Source: Pseudomonadota bacterium
Lineage (GTDB): Bacteria > Pseudomonadota > Alphaproteobacteria > Acetobacterales > Acetobacteraceae
Direction: 5' to 3'
Assembly (NCBI GenBank): GCA_021805545.1
Contig: JAJZFB010000002.1
Coordinates: 1-64,000, forward strand
Length of the DNA stretch: 64,000 nt
A program made the translations under genes and the position numbers. Position 1 is the first letter of the stretch. Every line of letters begins with the position of its first letter. Shown here piece after piece: positions 18,285 through 27,911 of the stretch. Under the pieces are notes generated by a model. It searched no databases, was not told where the DNA came from, and saw only the letters and a list, made by a program, of their open reading frames with translations.

Positions 18285-19571
18285 TTATTGTGCCAAATCC
18301 TCCTGACAGGGCAATGGCGTTTCCGCGTAAACATTCAGGTATCCCTGCACCATTTCCGCACGCCCCGGCGGCGGGGTAATGCCTGCCGCCAGGCTCTGCC
18401 ATAAACCGTCCTCGGTACAGGCGCGGCGGATGGTTTCCGCCAAGGCGCGCGCATCGCCTAGTTCAAACAGCAGCCCGTCCTTGCCATGCGTCACACGCTC
18501 GGCCGGGCCGCCTTCGTTAGAGGCGATAACAGGCCGGCCAAACGCCCAGGCCTCGGAAATAACAAGGCAGAAAATCTCCCACCAAACGGACGGCACCACC
18601 ACCCAATCCACCCGCGCCATGCGCGCGCGCAACTGGCCGTGATGATACGCCCCGTTGAACACGACATTGCGCTTGGATAATGGCAAGATCTCCTCGGCGG
18701 CGAGAAATGCCTCGACTTCCGCCCGCCATTCCGGTGTCGCGAAATGAAGATTATCGCCATTGACCTCTATGGTGAAATCGGTGAATCCCTCGGCGCGCAG
18801 CAGCGCAACCGCACGCAGCAATATGTGCAGGCCCTTTATGTCCACCAACTGACCAAAAAACCCGAACCGGTTGCGCTTGCGCCTTGCCGTGGTGGCAATG
18901 GGCTTGGCGTTTATATCCAGCCCGTTTGGCACATACATGAATTTCGCCGGGTCCAGCCCCCATTGCGCGTAATGCCCGATCATGAAGCGGCTGGGCGCGG
19001 TGAAGCGGCCGATGACGGTGAGATGCGTTTTCATCCACATATCGCGCACGAAATAATGTTCTGGCGGGCGCGCGGGAATGCATTGGTGGCAGCGCACCGG
19101 CGAGGCCTGGGTGCAAAGCGAGCCATCGGTACGGCGCCGCATATGCCCGTTGGCGGGGCAAATGGCGGCAAATTCATGCGCGGTGAAAATAATTTTGGCG
19201 CGCGGCAGCACCTTGCGGGTAAGGGTGAAGTAATCGGCCCCAAACGTCATGAAATGGTGGAAATGCACCACATCGGGCTGCAACAGATCGAGAAAATTCG
19301 CATAGGCTTCAGCCAATGGCACGCTGGGGCACTTGTCCCATGCATAATCATAGTTCTGAGAAAGAAACAGAAACTCGTTGGGCCGCCCATCGAATCCGGT
19401 TATGCTGGCACCGCTTTTGAACATGGCCGGGCTGTTATGGTCGGCCGAGGCCAGCAGAAACGGCTCCACATCCGCCGCCTCGCGCAGGCCCTGGAACAGC
19501 TCATGGGCCATGAGCTGCGAGCCGCCATGGACCAGCTCCGGGTGGTACATGCAGATGATGAGGATTTTCAT
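18285..19571 (-). CDS. Glycosyltransferase family 4 (group 1)
   Basis: 428 aa GT-B fold enzyme. The N-terminal half starts with KILIICMYHPELVHGGSQ and carries HFHHF; the C-terminal half has FFGQLVDIKGLHILLRAV and the donor-binding segment SVWWEIFCLVISEAWAFGRPVIAS with GGPAE. An internal Cys-rich stretch (CPANGH, LCTQASPVRCHQC) at about residues 135-165 is typical of a GT4 subgroup and could bind a metal. It likely transfers a sugar during exopolysaccharide or LPS assembly. The start overlaps the stop of the upstream glycosyltransferase by four bases, indicating one operon. Confidence 0.88.
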   Translation of the reverse strand: MKILIICMYHPELVHGGSQLMAHELFQGLREAADVEPFLLASADHNSPAMFKSGASITGFDGRPNEFLFLSQNYDYAWDKCPSVPLAEAYANFLDLLQPDVVHFHHFMTFGADYFTLTRKVLPRAKIIFTAHEFAAICPANGHMRRRTDGSLCTQASPVRCHQCIPARPPEHYFVRDMWMKTHLTVIGRFTAPSRFMIGHYAQWGLDPAKFMYVPNGLDINAKPIATTARRKRNRFGFFGQLVDIKGLHILLRAVALLRAEGFTDFTIEVNGDNLHFATPEWRAEVEAFLAAEEILPLSKRNVVFNGAYHHGQLRARMARVDWVVVPSVWWEIFCLVISEAWAFGRPVIASNEGGPAERVTHGKDGLLFELGDARALAETIRRACTEDGLWQSLAAGITPPPGRAEMVQGYLNVYAETPLPCQEDLAQ

Positions 19572-21157
19572 TCCGCCACCACCAAGGCCGGATGGCTGGG
19601 GTGTGGCCCCAGCAAACCCTGCGCCGCCAGCGCCGCCCAGCGTTTGGTAAAAAGCCAGCGGTTGACGATGGCGCCGCCCTCATGCTGCGCCGCGCGCGCG
19701 CCGCCTTTACCTTCCAGGTGCCAGAGCGCAACCGGTTGCAGCCATGCGGGGCATCCGGCTTGCAGGCTTTTCAGGCACAAATCAGCATCCTCGTAATGGC
19801 CGAAAATATAATCTTCGGTGAAGCCGCCAAGAGATTCAAACCAGCCCCTGGCCGTTGAAATAAACGCGCCCGTAACCGCGGGTACTGGCCGCGGGCGTAT
19901 ATAGGGCCGCGTATCCGGCGGCGCGCCCTTGCCGTAATGCTCTACGCGCAATGCCACGGTCTCCGCGCAGCCATGCGGGCCAAAGCGGGGCGCCGTGTCA
20001 CGTTCAATATACATGCCGCCATGCATCAACGCACCGTCATCGTAATAAAGCGGCGCGCCGAACAGCGCTGTCTGCGCTGCCGGAAGTGCTTCAACAACGG
20101 CATCGTGCCGCGCCGCCCAATCTGCGCCGCGTGGAAACACATCCGGGTTGACGAAGAGCAGCCTTAAGCTGCGCGCATACTGCGCCGCAAGATTATTGGC
20201 CGCGGAAAAGCCAGCATTGCCGCTGAGGATGATGACGGTGATATCCAGCCCATAGATAAGGGCTGACAATTTTGCCTCGCGCAGCAGCGGTTCCGCCGCA
20301 AGCGGGCTGTTGCAAACATAGATGAACTCATACGCCGCCATGCCGCGCTGGTGCGCGAACGTGGCCTGCTGCACCGGCATTAGCTCGATATTGCCAAACA
20401 GGCAGGTGATGACGGACCCTTTATACCGTGCATCGTGGCGGCCAAAGCGCTCCACATACGGCGCCTGCACCGCGCGCTGCGTCAGCGCCTTGTTGAAGCC
20501 GAGGAGCTGCCGGCCTATGGCGGCCTCCAGGCTCTGCACGGCGGATGTATAATGCTCGCCAACATAAGCCGCCATGGCCAGGCGCGAGAGTGCTGCCGCG
20601 CGCAGCTCGTCATCCTCCATGGCCTCCACGGTAATAACAGCCTGCAACTCGGCGCCCGATTGCAGCCGGATCACGGCATTGCAGATCGTCGCGGGCAATG
20701 GCCGCGCGGCGTAGAGAAACCCCCAGAACCCGCAATCATGCGGCGTGGCCATGCCGATGGCGGCTTCGGCATCTGGCCGGCGTATGCGCGCCATGCTGGC
20801 GGCGGAAAAAGAGATGGACCAGGCAGGAAAATATAAATCCGCGCTCACCAGCTTGTCGCGGCTGTCATCCACCCAGCCCGTAACATAAATACCGCCGGTG
20901 GACGAGATTTTGACATGGTCGAGCATACCCGGCGGCGCGGCGCTTTTGCCCACATACCGGGCCGGGTCGGCATTCAGCACCACGCGGTCCCGCGCGGCGG
21001 CGGGCGGCAACACCGTGGGGCGGCCTTCGGCGCGGCCGTAACGCTCGTAATGCTCGCGCCCGGAGCTGAAAGACCCGGCTTTTACCGCCGCCAGAACATC
21101 GGGGTTGAGGCGCAGATACAGCGCCTCGTCAAAAGCGCCTGGCGCGCCTTCGCTCAT
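19568..21157 (-). CDS. Glycosyltransferase family 2-like protein with N-terminal extension
   Basis: 529 aa. The C-terminal ~290 aa is a GT-A type domain (VITCLFGNIELMPVQQATF, then FVNPDVFPRGADW as a likely DXD-equivalent segment, and GAFISTARGWFESLGGFTEDY for acceptor binding). The N-terminal ~230 aa has no family I recognise except the opening FDEALYLRLNPDVLAAVKAG, a short motif often seen before polysaccharide glycosyltransferases. It is coupled by ATGA overlap to the GT4 gene. The pair probably decorates a surface polysaccharide. Acceptor unknown. Confidence 0.8.
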   Translation of the reverse strand: MSEGAPGAFDEALYLRLNPDVLAAVKAGSFSSGREHYERYGRAEGRPTVLPPAAARDRVVLNADPARYVGKSAAPPGMLDHVKISSTGGIYVTGWVDDSRDKLVSADLYFPAWSISFSAASMARIRRPDAEAAIGMATPHDCGFWGFLYAARPLPATICNAVIRLQSGAELQAVITVEAMEDDELRAAALSRLAMAAYVGEHYTSAVQSLEAAIGRQLLGFNKALTQRAVQAPYVERFGRHDARYKGSVITCLFGNIELMPVQQATFAHQRGMAAYEFIYVCNSPLAAEPLLREAKLSALIYGLDITVIILSGNAGFSAANNLAAQYARSLRLLFVNPDVFPRGADWAARHDAVVEALPAAQTALFGAPLYYDDGALMHGGMYIERDTAPRFGPHGCAETVALRVEHYGKGAPPDTRPYIRPRPVPAVTGAFISTARGWFESLGGFTEDYIFGHYEDADLCLKSLQAGCPAWLQPVALWHLEGKGGARAAQHEGGAIVNRWLFTKRWAALAAQGLLGPHPSHPALVVAE

Positions 21158-21187
21158 GTCCGCCCCCGCGCCAGGCGCGCGGCACGT

Positions 21188-21613
21188 TTAAGAGCGCGGG
21201 CGCGCCACGGCATTGAGATAGCCAATCAGCTCATCAGACCCGGTAAACGTGAACGCGCAGGGCAGAACGCCATCTTGTTTGATCCTGTACCGGATCCCGG
21301 TCAGCACGATATGCGGCCCCTTGGGCGAGAGTGTAACCGTCTGCCCTGGCGCAATATCAAGGCTTTGCAGCGGCGCGCCGCTGGCATCCACCAGGGCCGT
21401 GCCATCGGCGATGGTGCACTCCACCCCGGTCAGCGTGTCTGGCGCGCCACCGCTATTATAAATTTGGATGAATCCTTCCGACTCCATTCCTGGCTTTTTG
21501 GTCAGCCAGACCGTGCCGTGGTCGAGCGTGAGTATGGAAATGGAGCTGGCGCATGCCGGCAGGGCGGCAGGCAACAGGCAGGCAACAGCCAGGGCAAGCG
21601 GGCGGAAAATCAT
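21188..21613 (-). CDS. Periplasmic PCu(A)C-like copper chaperone homologue
   Basis: 141 aa from ATG 21613. A signal peptide (MIFRPLALAVACLLPAALPA) is followed by a PCu(A)C-type cupredoxin-like fold: GFIQIYNSGGAPDTLTGVEC, LDIAPGQTVTLSPKGPHIVL. Family members deliver copper to cytochrome oxidase using a His/Met set. Here the first His-x-Met position is missing (CTIADGTAL instead) and the last HxM is reduced to HIV, so copper binding is doubtful. Its start overlaps the end of the upstream GST gene by four bases. Confidence 0.65.
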   Translation of the reverse strand: MIFRPLALAVACLLPAALPACASSISILTLDHGTVWLTKKPGMESEGFIQIYNSGGAPDTLTGVECTIADGTALVDASGAPLQSLDIAPGQTVTLSPKGPHIVLTGIRYRIKQDGVLPCAFTFTGSDELIGYLNAVARPRS

Positions 21614-22266
21614 GCAAGGGTCTCGTATTTCTCGATAAGCCATTCAGCCGGTTCATTTGCCGCCATCTCGTACCATTTGGCAACCAGAGGATGGGCGCGC
21701 ACCGCATCGCGGTAAGCCTTGCTTACCGCCGCAAGCGGCGGCGCATAGGTCAGCAGGCGCGCCACCACCGGCGCGTACATGGCATCGGCGGCATTGAAGG
21801 ATTCGCCAAACAAATACGGGCCGCCTTGCCCGAACACGGCGCGTGTCTCGGCCCAGATCATCTCGATGCGCGCAATATCGGCCAGGCTCTCGGGGGTCTG
21901 CCCCAGCCCCGCATAGTCACGGCACAGATTCATCGGCATGGCCAGGCGCAGGGCGCGGAAGCCCGCATGCATCTCGCTGGCGATGGCCCTGGCATGGGCG
22001 CGGGCAATACGGTCCGCGGGCCACAGGGCGGGGTTAAGCTCGGCGCAATATTCGGCAATGGCCAGGCTCTCCCATATGCGCGCGCCGTCATGGTCGAGAA
22101 ACGGCACCAGCCCGCTGGGAGAAACCGCCTTCACCGCCGGGGAGTTGCCGCCGGCGAGGGGGATGAAAATCTCCTCCGCCTCAAGCCCCGCCAGCCGCGC
22201 CATCAGCCAGCCGCGCAGCGACCAGGAGGAATACCGCGCCGTGCCGAGATAGAGCTTCGCACCCAT
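21610..22266 (-). CDS. Glutathione S-transferase family protein
   Basis: 218 aa from ATG 22266, which sits behind GGGAGG. The N-terminal thioredoxin-like domain (KLYLGTARYSSWSLRGWLM, then SGLVPFLDHDG and WESLAIAEYCAE) and the helical C-terminal domain (FGESFNAADAMYAPVVARL) fit the bacterial GST fold. The Ser pair in YSSWSLRG is the likely glutathione-activating site, as in zeta/omega-like members. It is cytoplasmic and conjugates or reduces small molecules. It is coupled to the PCu(A)C-like gene downstream and divergent from folP. Confidence 0.9.
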   Translation of the reverse strand: MGAKLYLGTARYSSWSLRGWLMARLAGLEAEEIFIPLAGGNSPAVKAVSPSGLVPFLDHDGARIWESLAIAEYCAELNPALWPADRIARAHARAIASEMHAGFRALRLAMPMNLCRDYAGLGQTPESLADIARIEMIWAETRAVFGQGGPYLFGESFNAADAMYAPVVARLLTYAPPLAAVSKAYRDAVRAHPLVAKWYEMAANEPAEWLIEKYETLA

Positions 22267-22360
22267 AAACACCTCCCTGGGGAAACGCGCGCGTGCTTAG
22301 CATGGCCAGGTGCGCCCGCCAAAATTTGAGGCGGCACGCGGCTTTGTGCTAGCCGGGCGC

Positions 22361-23212
22361 ATGGTTTCTGCCCCCGCAAGCTGGGCCGGGCTGGCGCTCT
22401 CCCGCACGCTGGTCATGGGCATACTCAACATCACGCCGGACTCCTTCTCCGATGGCGGCGCCCATGCGGGCACCACTGCGGCCATCGCCGCCGGGCGGCG
22501 CATGATGGCGGAGGGGGCGGATATTCTCGATATTGGCGGAGAAAGCACCCGCCCTGGTGCCGCGCCGGTAGCGCCGGCGCAGGAGCAGGCGCGCATCCTG
22601 CCCGTCATCCGCGCTTTGGCGGCGGAAGGGGCGGTGATTTCCGTGGATACGCGCAACGCCGCCACAATGGCGGCGGCGCTGGATGCCGGGGCGCGGATTA
22701 TCAACGATGTATCGGCCCTGTGCCACGACCCCGCCGCCTTGCTCCTGGTGGCGGCGCGGGGCTGCCCGGTGGTGCTGATGCATATGCGCGGCACGCCGGA
22801 AACGATGCACGGGCTGGCCACGTACAAGGACGTAACCGCCGAGGTGCTGGCGGAATTGCTGGCCGCCCGCAACCGCGCCGTGGCGGCGGGGGTGGCGCCT
22901 GCGGCCATCGCGCTCGACCCCGGGTTGGGTTTTGCCAAGCGCGGCGCCCAGAACAGCGCCCTGCTGCGCGCCACGGCACAATTCGCCGCGCAGGGCCATG
23001 CGCTGCTCATCGCCCTGTCGCGCAAACGCTTCCTGGGTGAAATTTCCGGCGAGGCTGAGGCGGGACGACGGGATGCTGAGTCGCTCGCGGCGGGGTTGTT
23101 TGCCGTGGCGCGCGGCGCGCATATACTCCGCGTCCATGACGTGACCGGGACGGCGCGCGCCTTGCGCGTCTGGCGGAGTTTGAATGTGAGTGATGATGGG
23201 CAATCAGGGTAA
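22361..23212 (+). CDS. folP: Dihydropteroate synthase FolP
   Basis: About 283 aa. DHPS condenses 6-hydroxymethyl-dihydropterin diphosphate with p-aminobenzoate in folate synthesis. Signature 1 ([16 protein letters not shown]), signature 2 ([14 protein letters not shown]), [30 protein letters not shown] and DPGLGFAK are all in order, so the active site is complete. I choose ATG 22361; an upstream ATG at 22310 would add 17 residues without similarity. It is followed by glmM with overlapping ends, a standard folP-glmM pairing. Confidence 0.95.
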   Translation: MVSAPASWAGLALSRTLVMGILNITPDSFSDGGAHAGTTAAIAAGRRMMAEGADILDIGGESTRPGAAPVAPAQEQARILPVIRALAAEGAVISVDTRNAATMAAALDAGARIINDVSALCHDPAALLLVAARGCPVVLMHMRGTPETMHGLATYKDVTAEVLAELLAARNRAVAAGVAPAAIALDPGLGFAKRGAQNSALLRATAQFAAQGHALLIALSRKRFLGEISGEAEAGRRDAESLAAGLFAVARGAHILRVHDVTGTARALRVWRSLNVSDDGQSG

Positions 23213-24566
23213 GCGCCGCCTGTTCGGCACGGATGGAATCAGGGGCAAGGCCAACACGGCACCCATGACGCCGGAGATGGCGCTGAAGCTGGGCCAGGCG
23301 GCGGGGGTGCTGTTCACACGCGGCAGCCACCGGCACCGCGTCATCATCGGCAAGGACACAAGGCTTTCCGGCTATATGCTGGAGCCAGCGCTCACGGCGG
23401 GCTTCATCTCGGCGGGCATGAATGTCACCCTGGCCGGGCCGCTGCCCACCCCCGCCATCGCCATGCTCACGCGCTCGCTGCGGCTGGACCTCGGCGTGGT
23501 CATCTCCGCCTCGCATAACCCGTTCGAGGATAATGGAATCAAGCTGTTCGGCCCGGATGGCACGAAACTCTCCGACGAGACGGAAGAGCAGATCGAGGCG
23601 CTGATGGGCCAGGACCTCTCGGACCGGCTGGCCGGGCCGGAGCATCTGGGCCGCGCCTCACGTTTAGTGGATGCGGCGGGGCGCTATGTCGAGGCCGCCA
23701 AATTCTCCCTCCCGCGCGGCTTGCGGCTCGATGGCCTGCGCATCGTGCTCGATTGCGCCCATGGCGCGGCCTACAAGGTGGCACCGGCGGCGTTGTTCGA
23801 GCTGGGGGCGGAGGTTATCCCGCTGGGCACGGCGCCGGACGGCTTCAACATCAACCGCGAGGCCGGTTCCACCGCGCCCAAAAAATTGTGCGAGGCGGTG
23901 CTGGAGCATGGCGCGCATATCGGCATCGCGCTGGATGGCGATGCGGACCGCGTGATTCTGGCCGATGAGCGCGGCGAGATTATCGATGGCGACCAGATTT
24001 TGGCCCTGATTGCCCGCGACATGCACGAGGCGGGCAGTTTGCGCGGCGGCGGCATTGTCGCCACTGTCATGTCCAACCTGGGGCTGGAGCGGTTTTTGGG
24101 CGGGCTGGGGCTGGCGCTGATCCGCACCAAGGTGGGCGACCGCTATGTGGCCGAGGCCATGCGGGAGAAAGATATCAACCTTGGCGGCGAGCAATCGGGG
24201 CATGTCATCCTCTCCGACCACGCCACCACGGGCGACGGGCTGATTGCGGCACTGCAGGTGCTCGCGGTGCTGGTGCGCGGCGGCAAGCGCGCCTCGGAAG
24301 CGTGCCGCGTATTCGCCCCGCTGCCGCAGATATTGAAGAATGTGCGCTATGCCGGGGCCTCGCCCTTGGCCCTGCCGCATATTTCCACCGCTATTGAGGC
24401 CGCCACGGCCCGGCTGGGCGCGCAGGGGCGCGTGCTCATCCGCGCCTCGGGCACCGAGCCGCTGATCCGCGTGATGGCGGAAGGCGAGGATGCGGCGCTG
24501 ATCCACGAGATTGTGAACGGGCTGTGCCAGAAAATCGCCGTTGCTACCGCCGCGGCCGCGGAATGA
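23193..24566 (+). CDS. glmM: Phosphoglucosamine mutase GlmM
   Basis: About 457 aa. It converts glucosamine-6-phosphate to glucosamine-1-phosphate for peptidoglycan and LPS precursor synthesis. It begins with [13 protein letters not shown], has the phosphoserine loop [16 protein letters not shown], the Mg-binding DGDADR and the C-terminal phosphate-binding [15 protein letters not shown]. Three start codons stand in a row (GTG 23190, ATG 23193, ATG 23196), and the choice among them is uncertain. The start overlaps folP by about 20 bp, and the stop overlaps the thiD start. Confidence 0.96.
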   Translation: MMGNQGKRRLFGTDGIRGKANTAPMTPEMALKLGQAAGVLFTRGSHRHRVIIGKDTRLSGYMLEPALTAGFISAGMNVTLAGPLPTPAIAMLTRSLRLDLGVVISASHNPFEDNGIKLFGPDGTKLSDETEEQIEALMGQDLSDRLAGPEHLGRASRLVDAAGRYVEAAKFSLPRGLRLDGLRIVLDCAHGAAYKVAPAALFELGAEVIPLGTAPDGFNINREAGSTAPKKLCEAVLEHGAHIGIALDGDADRVILADERGEIIDGDQILALIARDMHEAGSLRGGGIVATVMSNLGLERFLGGLGLALIRTKVGDRYVAEAMREKDINLGGEQSGHVILSDHATTGDGLIAALQVLAVLVRGGKRASEACRVFAPLPQILKNVRYAGASPLALPHISTAIEAATARLGAQGRVLIRASGTEPLIRVMAEGEDAALIHEIVNGLCQKIAVATAAAAE

Positions 24567-25354
24567 CGCCGATGAAGCGCGTAATGACGATCGCCGGGTC
24601 GGATTCCGGCGGCGGGGCGGGGATTGAGGCCGATTTGAAGACTATTTCGGCACTGGGCGCCTATGGCTGCACCGCCATTACCGCCGTAACGGCGCAGAAC
24701 ACGCAAGGCGTGGCGGCGGTGCATACGCTGCCGGCGGAATTCGTCGCACTCTCCATAAAAATGGTGCTGGACGATATCGGCGTGGACGCGGTGAAGCTGG
24801 GCATGCTGGCCAATGAGCCGATTATCCGCGCCGTTGCCGCCGCCCTGCCAAGGCATGTGCCCGTGGTGCTGGACCCGGTGATGGTGGCCACCTCCGGCGC
24901 CGTGCTGCTGGAGGACGGGGCGATAATGGCGATGCGGGAATTGCTCATCCCCCAGGCCACGCTCATCACCCCCAATCTGCCGGAAGCGGCCAAGCTCACC
25001 GGCCTGCCCGTGGGCACCGGGGCCGAGCGCATTGCCGCCGGGCGGGCGCTGCTGGCCATGGGCGCCCAGGCGGCCCTGATAAAAGGCGGGCATGGCACGG
25101 AAGCGCAGCTTACCGATTACCTTATCACCCCGGATGAAGTGGAGGCCATCTCCCTCCCCCGGCTGAACAGCACCAGCACCCATGGTACGGGCTGCACCAT
25201 GGCCAGCGCCATCGCCACCGGGCTGGCGCAGCGCTTACCACTACTGGAAGCGGTGAAGCAGGCGCGGGCATATTTGCAAGAAGCCATCCGCACCGCGCCG
25301 GGATTCGGCAAGGGGCACGGGCCGGTAAACCATTTGGCGCGGGTTCAGAGTTAA
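24563..25354 (+). CDS. thiD: Hydroxymethylpyrimidine/phosphomethylpyrimidine kinase ThiD
   Basis: 263 aa from ATG 24563, overlapping the glmM TGA by four bases. It phosphorylates HMP and HMP-P in thiamine biosynthesis. Ribokinase-fold signatures are [18 protein letters not shown] at the N-terminus, [24 protein letters not shown], and the C-terminal anion-hole/catalytic segment [13 protein letters not shown]. The coupling folP-glmM-thiD makes an operon of three otherwise unrelated cofactor and cell-wall steps, probably all housekeeping. Confidence 0.95.
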   Translation: MTPMKRVMTIAGSDSGGGAGIEADLKTISALGAYGCTAITAVTAQNTQGVAAVHTLPAEFVALSIKMVLDDIGVDAVKLGMLANEPIIRAVAAALPRHVPVVLDPVMVATSGAVLLEDGAIMAMRELLIPQATLITPNLPEAAKLTGLPVGTGAERIAAGRALLAMGAQAALIKGGHGTEAQLTDYLITPDEVEAISLPRLNSTSTHGTGCTMASAIATGLAQRLPLLEAVKQARAYLQEAIRTAPGFGKGHGPVNHLARVQS

Positions 25355-25390
25355 GCAGCCGCTGCGTATAAGGCTTGTTCTGCCGTTCTG

Positions 25391-25570
25391 AGAGACTGTT
25401 TCAAAAGTCCTGCTGGTGCGGTTTAACGTCGTCATTGCGAGGCCGCATCGCGGCCGTGGAAATCCATTTTTGCTAGGCTGTGGCACAAAAGATCGATTGC
25501 TTCACCCCTCTGCGCGGGATTCGCAATGACGGCGCAACCGCTTCCGGCAGGTACTTTTGAAACAGCCTCT
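25391..25570. repeat. MITE-like element with long terminal inverted repeats
   Basis: A 180-bp non-coding unit whose ends are imperfect inverted repeats of nearly 50 bp. Outer arm: AGAGACTGTTTCAAAAGT (25391-25408) against ACTTTTGAAACAGCCTCT (25553-25570); inner arm: GTCATTGCGA (25431-25440) against TCGCAATGAC (25521-25530), with GCGGTT/AACCGC between. It encodes no protein. It resembles a miniature inverted-repeat transposable element mobilised by a transposase elsewhere. I see no clear target-site duplication. Confidence 0.65.
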
Positions 25571-25618
25571 GATGCCAACGGCTATAAAGGAGACTCATCC
25601 TTTATGGCCGTTGGTATC
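25571..25618. repeat. Palindromic hairpin A (CCGTTGGTAT family)
   Basis: A 21-bp stem directly abuts the MITE-like element: left arm 25571-25591 (starts GATGCCAACGG), loop GACTCA, right arm 25598-25618 (ends CCGTTGGTATC). The two differences between the arms are G-T compatible as RNA. There is no T-run, so a simple terminator is unlikely. It shares the CCGTTGGTAT core with the hairpin that follows. Confidence 0.6.
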
Positions 25619-25657
25619 GCGCGTGGGGCTGGCGGGGCGGCCATGCGCCAGGCATAA

Positions 25658-25700
25658 GCCTCATACCAACGGGCATGCTCAATGACCGTTGGTATGAGGC
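25658..25700. repeat. Palindromic hairpin B (CCGTTGGTAT family)
   Basis: A perfect 15-bp stem: GCCTCATACCAACGG (25658-25672) with CCGTTGGTATGAGGC (25686-25700), loop 13 nt. It uses the same core as hairpin A. Together they look like a REP-type pair in the thiD downstream region. The rest of the stretch 25701-25831 holds nothing I can name. Confidence 0.6.
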
Positions 25701-25831
25701 CGGTCTTTCGATACGCGGTCACGATTTTGGGCATTTTTCTCTGATAACGCGCCCGGTCCATTATCCGATGGCTTCAGCCCAAGCGAATACAAAAACCATT
25801 TGCGCCATGCGGGATATTTCCAGTCATCGCG

Positions 25832-26575
25832 CTAAACCCGCGCCAGCACATCCAGCGGGTATTGCGCGCGCCAGTTAAGTTTTTGCACCGGTGCGCTGCG
25901 CGCTGCCGCCATTATGGCCTCTGGCGTGGCGGAGCTGGCGCATAATGCTTGCAACTGGTGCGGCGGCCCAGCGGAAATTTGCGGGCAGCGTGCCCAATGC
26001 GCGGCAAACTCTGTATCTGTTTCCAGTAAATATTGAAACAGATAATGCAGCCAGAAATACGGGTAGGTATCGCTCGCCCCTGGCGCCACGCTGGCGGCGG
26101 GGCAGGGGGGGAGCAACCCGCCCGCATAATGCGCCAGCTTTCGCGGGTGCTGCCAGAAGCGCAGGATTTCCGCCCAGAGCCTGCGGATGATGGGATGACC
26201 AGGCGCCGCTGCCATAAGCCAGGACGAGATGGGCCGGTCCGGCCCTGGCCGGGCAAAGGCGAAAAACCCCGCACCCGCCACAAGCCGCGGCAGCCATGCA
26301 TCCAGCGGCAATACGGGAAAGAGCGAGGCATCCACCCATATCCCGCCATGGTCCAGCAGTAATTTCACACGAACCATGTCCGAGAGCGCCTGGGCGGGCA
26401 CAGGGGGAATGTTATAGGGTGCGAGCAGCGCTGCGGTGGCTTGGGCGTCGAGCACCTGAATTTGGTGGCCGGGGTTAAGCTCTGCCCAGCGCGCAAGGCA
26501 AAGCTGCACCATGGCCGGCGCCCGCGCCGCCCCCTGCAGCCAAGCTGAATAAACAACACGAGGGATGGGTACCAT
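25832..26575 (-). CDS. Capsular polysaccharide synthesis / GT32-like sugar transferase
   Basis: 247 aa. It opens with IPRVVYSAWLQGA and carries the core segment ALSDMVRVKLLLDHGGIWVDASL around residues 62-84. This is the Gly_transf_sug/Caps_synth pattern, with VDAS where the classical GT32 motif has DxD. A DTYPYFWLHYLFQYLL segment lies near the C-terminus. The enzyme probably adds a sugar to a surface glycan in the cytoplasm. It is a single gene, divergent from the FAD oxidase gene. Family assignment is moderate because the metal-binding DxD is reduced. Confidence 0.65.
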   Translation of the reverse strand: MVPIPRVVYSAWLQGAARAPAMVQLCLARWAELNPGHQIQVLDAQATAALLAPYNIPPVPAQALSDMVRVKLLLDHGGIWVDASLFPVLPLDAWLPRLVAGAGFFAFARPGPDRPISSWLMAAAPGHPIIRRLWAEILRFWQHPRKLAHYAGGLLPPCPAASVAPGASDTYPYFWLHYLFQYLLETDTEFAAHWARCPQISAGPPHQLQALCASSATPEAIMAAARSAPVQKLNWRAQYPLDVLARV

Positions 26576-26603
26576 GCTCCCCGCTAACAGGATGATACAT
26601 TGA

Positions 26604-27857
26604 ATGCAAAACTACTATCATGCCACCCGTGAAGTTGACTTTACCGCCAGCCAGCTTGCCGGTGATACCACTGCCGATGTCGCGATCATCGGCGGTGGCA
26701 TTACCGGTGTTTCAGCGGCGCTGCATTTGGCCGGGCGCGGCTACAAGGTGGCGCTGCTGGAGGCACAAGATATTGGCTGGGGCGCCTCGGGCCGCAATGG
26801 CGGCCAGGCGCTGGCGGGCTTTGCCTGCTCACTGCATAAATTGCGGCAATTAACCGATGAACAAACGGTTAAACGCCTATGGAATATGTCGGTGGAGGCG
26901 GTGGATCTGCTGCAAAGCCAGGTCGCGCGCTTTAACATTCCGGCCAGCCTTGTGCGCGGCTACATGCATGTGGCCCTGAAGGCGCGGCAGGTGCGCGACC
27001 TGCACGAGGAGCAGGAAGAGCTGGCCGCGCTTGGCGCGCCGGTGGGGCGGTTGCTGACCGGGGCCGAGTTGCAGGCCCGCCTGCCATCGCCGCGCTACAT
27101 CGCGGCGCTGGAAGATAAACTCGCCGGCCATATCCACCCTTATAATTACACGCTGGGGCTGGCCCGGGCAGCGCAGGCGGCTGGCGCGCAGCTTTATGCC
27201 CAGGCGCCGGTCAGCAAGGTGGAGCAGGGGCGTACCATCACCCTGCATGTGGGCAAACACCGCGTCAGAGCGTCTTACCTGCTCGTCGCGGGTGGCGCAT
27301 ATCTCGGCGGGCTGGAGAAGAAACTCGCAGGCTATATCATGCCTGTTGGTACTTACGTTATGGCCACCGAGCCGCGCGATGACGTGCCCAGCCTCATCCC
27401 CGGCAACGAGGCCGTGGCGGATTTGAATTTCGTGCTCGATTATTTCCGCCGCTCGCCCGATAACCGCATGTTGTTCGGCGGGCGTGTTTCCTATTCCACT
27501 TTGCCGCCGCCCAGCCTCGGCGCTTCCATGCTGCGCCGCGCCCAGCGCGTGTTTCCGCAGCTAAAAGATGCTAAAGTGGAATATCTATGGGGCGGCAATG
27601 TGGACATCACCGTCAACCGTGCCCCGCATTTTGGGCGGCTGGCGGATAATATCCTCTTTGCCCATGGCTTCTCGGGCCATGGTGTGTCGCTTACCGGCCT
27701 GGCCGGCAAGCTGGCGGCGGAAGCCATAGCCGGGCAGGCGGAGCGGTTCGATTTGTTCGCCCGCATCCCGCATTCGCGCTTCCCCGGCGGGCCGGCCTTC
27801 CGCACCCCGGCCTTGCTGCTGGCCACATCCTGGTTCCGGCTGCGCGATATGCTGTAG
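26604..27857 (+). CDS. FAD-dependent oxidoreductase (DAO family, PuuB/gamma-glutamylputrescine oxidase-like)
   Basis: 417 aa. The FAD-binding Rossmann motif is ADVAIIGGGITGVSAALHLA (residues ~26-45), followed by GWGASGRNGGQALAGF, which is characteristic of the PuuB group within the DAO superfamily, and the C-terminal FAD contact NILFAHGFSGHGVSLTGLAG. Such enzymes oxidise the amine of gamma-glutamylputrescine or related N-substituted amines, producing H2O2. No other puu genes are nearby, so the substrate stays open. Confidence 0.88.
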   Translation: MQNYYHATREVDFTASQLAGDTTADVAIIGGGITGVSAALHLAGRGYKVALLEAQDIGWGASGRNGGQALAGFACSLHKLRQLTDEQTVKRLWNMSVEAVDLLQSQVARFNIPASLVRGYMHVALKARQVRDLHEEQEELAALGAPVGRLLTGAELQARLPSPRYIAALEDKLAGHIHPYNYTLGLARAAQAAGAQLYAQAPVSKVEQGRTITLHVGKHRVRASYLLVAGGAYLGGLEKKLAGYIMPVGTYVMATEPRDDVPSLIPGNEAVADLNFVLDYFRRSPDNRMLFGGRVSYSTLPPPSLGASMLRRAQRVFPQLKDAKVEYLWGGNVDITVNRAPHFGRLADNILFAHGFSGHGVSLTGLAGKLAAEAIAGQAERFDLFARIPHSRFPGGPAFRTPALLLATSWFRLRDML

Positions 27858-27911
27858 TTTTTTCAAAGCCATGGCGTATAACCGGGGTGAACGAACAAGA
27901 AGGGGGCTTAG

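Noticed and set aside
18285-22266. A complete capsule or LPS locus
   Set aside because: Only two glycosyltransferases with no flippase, polymerase or export genes.
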